Assembly: GCA_910584815.1 (NCBI GenBank)
Contig: CAJUBT010000003.1
Span: forward strand, 107,277-114,482
Length of the DNA stretch: 7,206 nt
Direction: 5' to 3'
Source: an uncultured Christensenella sp.
GTDB taxonomy: Bacteria; Bacillota; Clostridia; Christensenellales; UBA1242
This document shows positions 6,199-7,206 of the stretch, one piece after another. How positions within the stretch are numbered: the first letter of the stretch is position 1; each line of letters begins with the position of its first letter. A model generated the notes under the pieces. The model was not told the DNA's origin, did no database searches, and worked only from the letters and a program-made list of their open reading frames with translations. The position numbers and the translations under genes were made by a program.

Positions 6199-6336
6199 TG
6201 AAATTTTATGCCTTTTGTGTTTGCTATTTTATAAATAAATTTTAATTTATTTAATGTTTTATGCTAATTTTTTAAATATATTATTAGAATTTTTTCTGTT
6301 TTTCTTTTTTGTAATATATTTTTTTTAATATACATA

Positions 6337-6400
6337 TGCAAAGTTGCACATTTGTTAGTTTTTTAGGGTGGCACAAAATTTATTAATTTTTTAACTAAAA
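6337..6400 (+). repeat. Intergenic repeat, copy 2 (downstream of hflX)
   Basis: This 64-base unit matches 3654-3717 with six substitutions (one near the start, four together at 6365-6368, one near the end). The TGCAA-AG-TTGCA dyad (6337-6348), the GGCACAAAATTTAT block and the TTTTTTAACTAAAA end are all kept. It lies 138 bases past the hflX stop, in the same orientation and at nearly the same distance as copy 1 from its gene. Confidence 0.85.
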
Positions 6401-6434
6401 TACCTTAATTGATAATAAAATTAATGGTATTTTA
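6396..6434 (+). other. Long hairpin overlapping the end of repeat copy 2
   Basis: TAAAATACC (6396-6404) pairs with GGTATTTTA (6426-6434), and TTAATT (6405-6410) with AATTAA (6419-6424). This gives 15 base pairs with one bulged T and an 8-base loop. No T-tract follows at once, so it is not a plain terminator. It could be the 3' stem of a small RNA or a DNA structure tied to the repeat. Confidence 0.5.
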
Positions 6435-6535
6435 TTTATAATTATACAAAAAAATAAAGGCAAGATGTAAAAAATTAAAAAAGAAATTTAAAAAATTATT
6501 AAAAATTTTAATTAAATATTTAAAATTTAAAAATT

Positions 6536-6582
6536 AAAAATGTTAATTATAAAAATATTATTAACATTTTTTTTTGTTTTTT
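6536..6582 (+). terminator. Probable intrinsic terminator
   Basis: AAAAATGTTAAT (6536-6547) pairs with ATTAACATTTTT (6560-6571), giving a 12-bp stem followed by T residues through 6575 and another T6 at 6577-6582. The stem is A/U-rich but the A-stem-T layout is typical. It would end transcripts from hflX about 340 bases upstream, or a shorter RNA carrying repeat copy 2. The A-tract on the other side makes it potentially bidirectional. Confidence 0.5.
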
Positions 6583-6714
6583 AATACTATGAAATAGAAA
6601 ACAAAAGATAAAAATTAAAAGAAAACAAAAGAAAGTTTTACATATTTTTTCTGCGTAAAGAAAAAAAAGGAAGAAGACGCTGGAAAGAGATATACTTTAA
6701 GTTAAATCTATTAC

Positions 6715-6719
6715 GGAGG
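6715..6719 (+). promoter_or_regulatory. Strong ribosome binding site for the Cys-rich small protein
   Basis: GGAGG (extended to GGAGGT) precedes the ATG at 6728 by 8 bases. It is the best Shine-Dalgarno match in the window and strongly supports this short frame as a real, well-translated gene. Confidence 0.8.
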
Positions 6720-6727
6720 TACACGCT

Positions 6728-6940
6728 ATGAACGGTTTTTTCGGATCTAACTGTGGCGGACACGGCACTTGTGGTGGCGGTTTCGGTGGTGGCAATAATT
6801 GTTGCTGTCTTATAATGATTTTATTATTATGTTCTTGTTGTGGCAATGGATTTGGCGGAAACTGCGATTGTTGCACATTAATTTTACTTATATTAATTTT
6901 AAGTTGCTGCTGCTGCAATAACGCTCCACAAAATTGCTAA
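6728..6940 (+). CDS. Small Cys/Gly-rich protein with two Cys-bracketed hydrophobic segments
   Basis: The 70-residue product has 16 Cys and 15 Gly. A Gly/Cys-rich head (residues 1-24, with GTCGGGFGGGNN at 13-24) is followed by two similar units. The first is CCC-LIMILLL-CSCC (25-38) and the second CDCC-TLILLILILS-CCCC (46-63), joined by GNGFGGN (39-45). The hydrophobic runs, 7 and about 9 residues, are too short for ordinary membrane spans, so a Cys-rich amphipathic or aggregating surface protein is plausible. Similar small Cys/Gly-rich proteins with hydrophobic runs are common in Clostridia and are often labelled high-cysteine or chorion-like, with no proven role; a spore or cell-surface layer role is a guess. 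The ribosome binding site GGAGG at 6715-6719 is excellent. The gene is less AT-rich than its surroundings and has its own terminator at 7120-7157. Confidence 0.8.
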   Translation: MNGFFGSNCGGHGTCGGGFGGGNNCCCLIMILLLCSCCGNGFGGNCDCCTLILLILILSCCCCNNAPQNC

Positions 6941-7119
6941 TTTTAAAAACCATACAAAACAAAAATTTTAAAATATTTTAAAACACTAATTTTTTAAATT
7001 TTTTAAAAAACATAAGATATGATAAAAAACAAAAGAATTTTAAATTATTACTTATTTAATAAAATTAAAAACAAAAGAAGATATATAAACTCTTTGTATT
7101 TAGTTCTTTATTCAAATTT

Positions 7120-7157
7120 AAAAGGGAAGGGTAAATTAAATTTGCTCTTCCTTTTTT
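7120..7157 (+). terminator. Intrinsic terminator after the Cys-rich gene
   Basis: The 5' arm (7120-7136, AAAAGGGAAGGGTAAAT) pairs with the 3' arm (7140-7156) over 17 positions, including three G-U pairs, around a TAA loop. The arm ends in TTTTTT (7152-7157). This is the best terminator in the window and lies 180 bases past the stop codon. Confidence 0.75.
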
Positions 7158-7164
7158 GTAATAT

Positions 7165-7189
7165 AAAACCACCAGATAGTCTGGTGGTT
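7165..7189 (-). terminator. Perfect GC-richer hairpin, probable terminator of a leftward gene off the right edge
   Basis: AACCACCAGA (7167-7176) pairs perfectly with TCTGGTGGTT (7180-7189) around the 3-base loop TAG. Read leftward on the minus strand, the stem runs into TTTTATATT, which suits termination of a minus-strand gene beyond 7206. Stop codons occur in two minus-strand frames just before it, TGA at about 7191 and TAA near 7202. Read rightward, no T-tract follows. An alternative is the subterminal hairpin of an IS200/IS605-type element; no transposase is visible in the window. Confidence 0.5.
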
Positions 7190-7206
7190 CATTTTAGGTT
7201 TACCGA

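Larger units (their letters stand above)
6199..6727. other. AT-rich spacer after hflX containing repeat copy 2 and a terminator-like hairpin
   Basis: No gene is supported. It contains a short A/T dyad near 6233-6252, intergenic repeat copy 2 (6337-6400), a long hairpin overlapping the end of that repeat (6396-6434), a terminator-like hairpin (6536-6582), two copies of AAAACAAAAGA, and a less AT-rich leader from about 6650 that leads to the small Cys-rich gene. TATACT (6691-6696) is a possible -10 box for that gene; no convincing -35 accompanies it. Confidence 0.65.
6598..7078 (+). repeat. Four copies of AAAACAAAAGA flanking the Cys-rich small gene
   Basis: Exact copies lie at 6598-6608, 6622-6632, 7026-7036 and 7068-7078, two before and two after the small gene. 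The element is purine-rich and simple, so partial coincidence is possible in this A-rich DNA, but the paired placement is notable. Confidence 0.4.

Noticed and set aside
6653..6726. GCGT (6653-6656) could pair with ACGC at 6677-6680 or at 6723-6726 next to the Cys-rich start codon, like a translational switch.
   Set aside because: Each pairing is only 4 base pairs with A-rich intervening sequence, which is too weak to support a riboregulator.
6697..6918. Minus-strand Gln/Pro-rich frame over the Cys-rich gene.
   Set aside because: It is the antisense of the Gly/Cys codons, which read as Pro/Gln on the other strand, and has no ribosome binding site; the plus-strand frame has an excellent one.
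7019..7206. Open frame from an ATG at 7019 to the right edge (62 codons, no stop), a possible partial gene.
   Set aside because: There is no ribosome binding site, composition is Lys/Asn/Tyr-rich low complexity, and the frame runs straight through two strong hairpins that look like terminators.

Overview
This window looks like chromosome from a very AT-rich, low-GC Gram-positive bacterium, most likely an uncultured Clostridia-type Bacillota. The grounds are A/T-dominated third codon positions, AGA as a common Arg codon, a FeoA-FeoB pair of Firmicutes type, a typical lipobox lipoprotein, and a small Cys/Gly-rich protein of a kind common in Clostridia. TGA is used as a stop codon (feoA), so the genetic code appears standard rather than mycoplasmal. 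Coding density is low: four gaps of roughly 450-580 bases separate a handful of genes.

Left part, minus strand: feoB (40-2208) and feoA (2205-2477, revised start) overlap by ATGA and form a ferrous iron uptake operon transcribed leftward. FeoB carries Glu where the last residue of the G4 motif is normally Asp. Divergently, after a 580-base AT-rich spacer, comes rpiB (3072-3506, plus strand), a ribose-5-phosphate isomerase B-family protein with a recognisable promoter.

Centre, plus strand: an unrecognised lipoprotein (3972-4649), then a gap holding a protein-like remnant on the minus strand (4758-4910), then hflX (5107-6198), the ribosome-associated GTPase. The hflX start codon lies exactly 7 bases after an extended -10 box and has no Shine-Dalgarno sequence, so the mRNA may be leaderless.

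Right part, plus strand: after another 530-base gap with a terminator-like hairpin comes a 70-residue protein with 16 Cys and 15 Gly (6728-6940), preceded by a near-perfect ribosome binding site and followed by a strong terminator (7120-7157). A second, perfect GC-richer hairpin (7167-7189) near the right edge best fits the terminator of a leftward gene beyond the window.

The genes show no single shared pathway beyond feoAB. The most unusual structure is a 64-base repeat (58/64 identical, no gaps) found once downstream of rpiB and once downstream of hflX, in the same orientation and about 140 bases past each stop codon. Together with the Cys-rich small protein it is the best candidate here for something undescribed. 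I see no tRNA, rRNA, CRISPR array or transposase gene.
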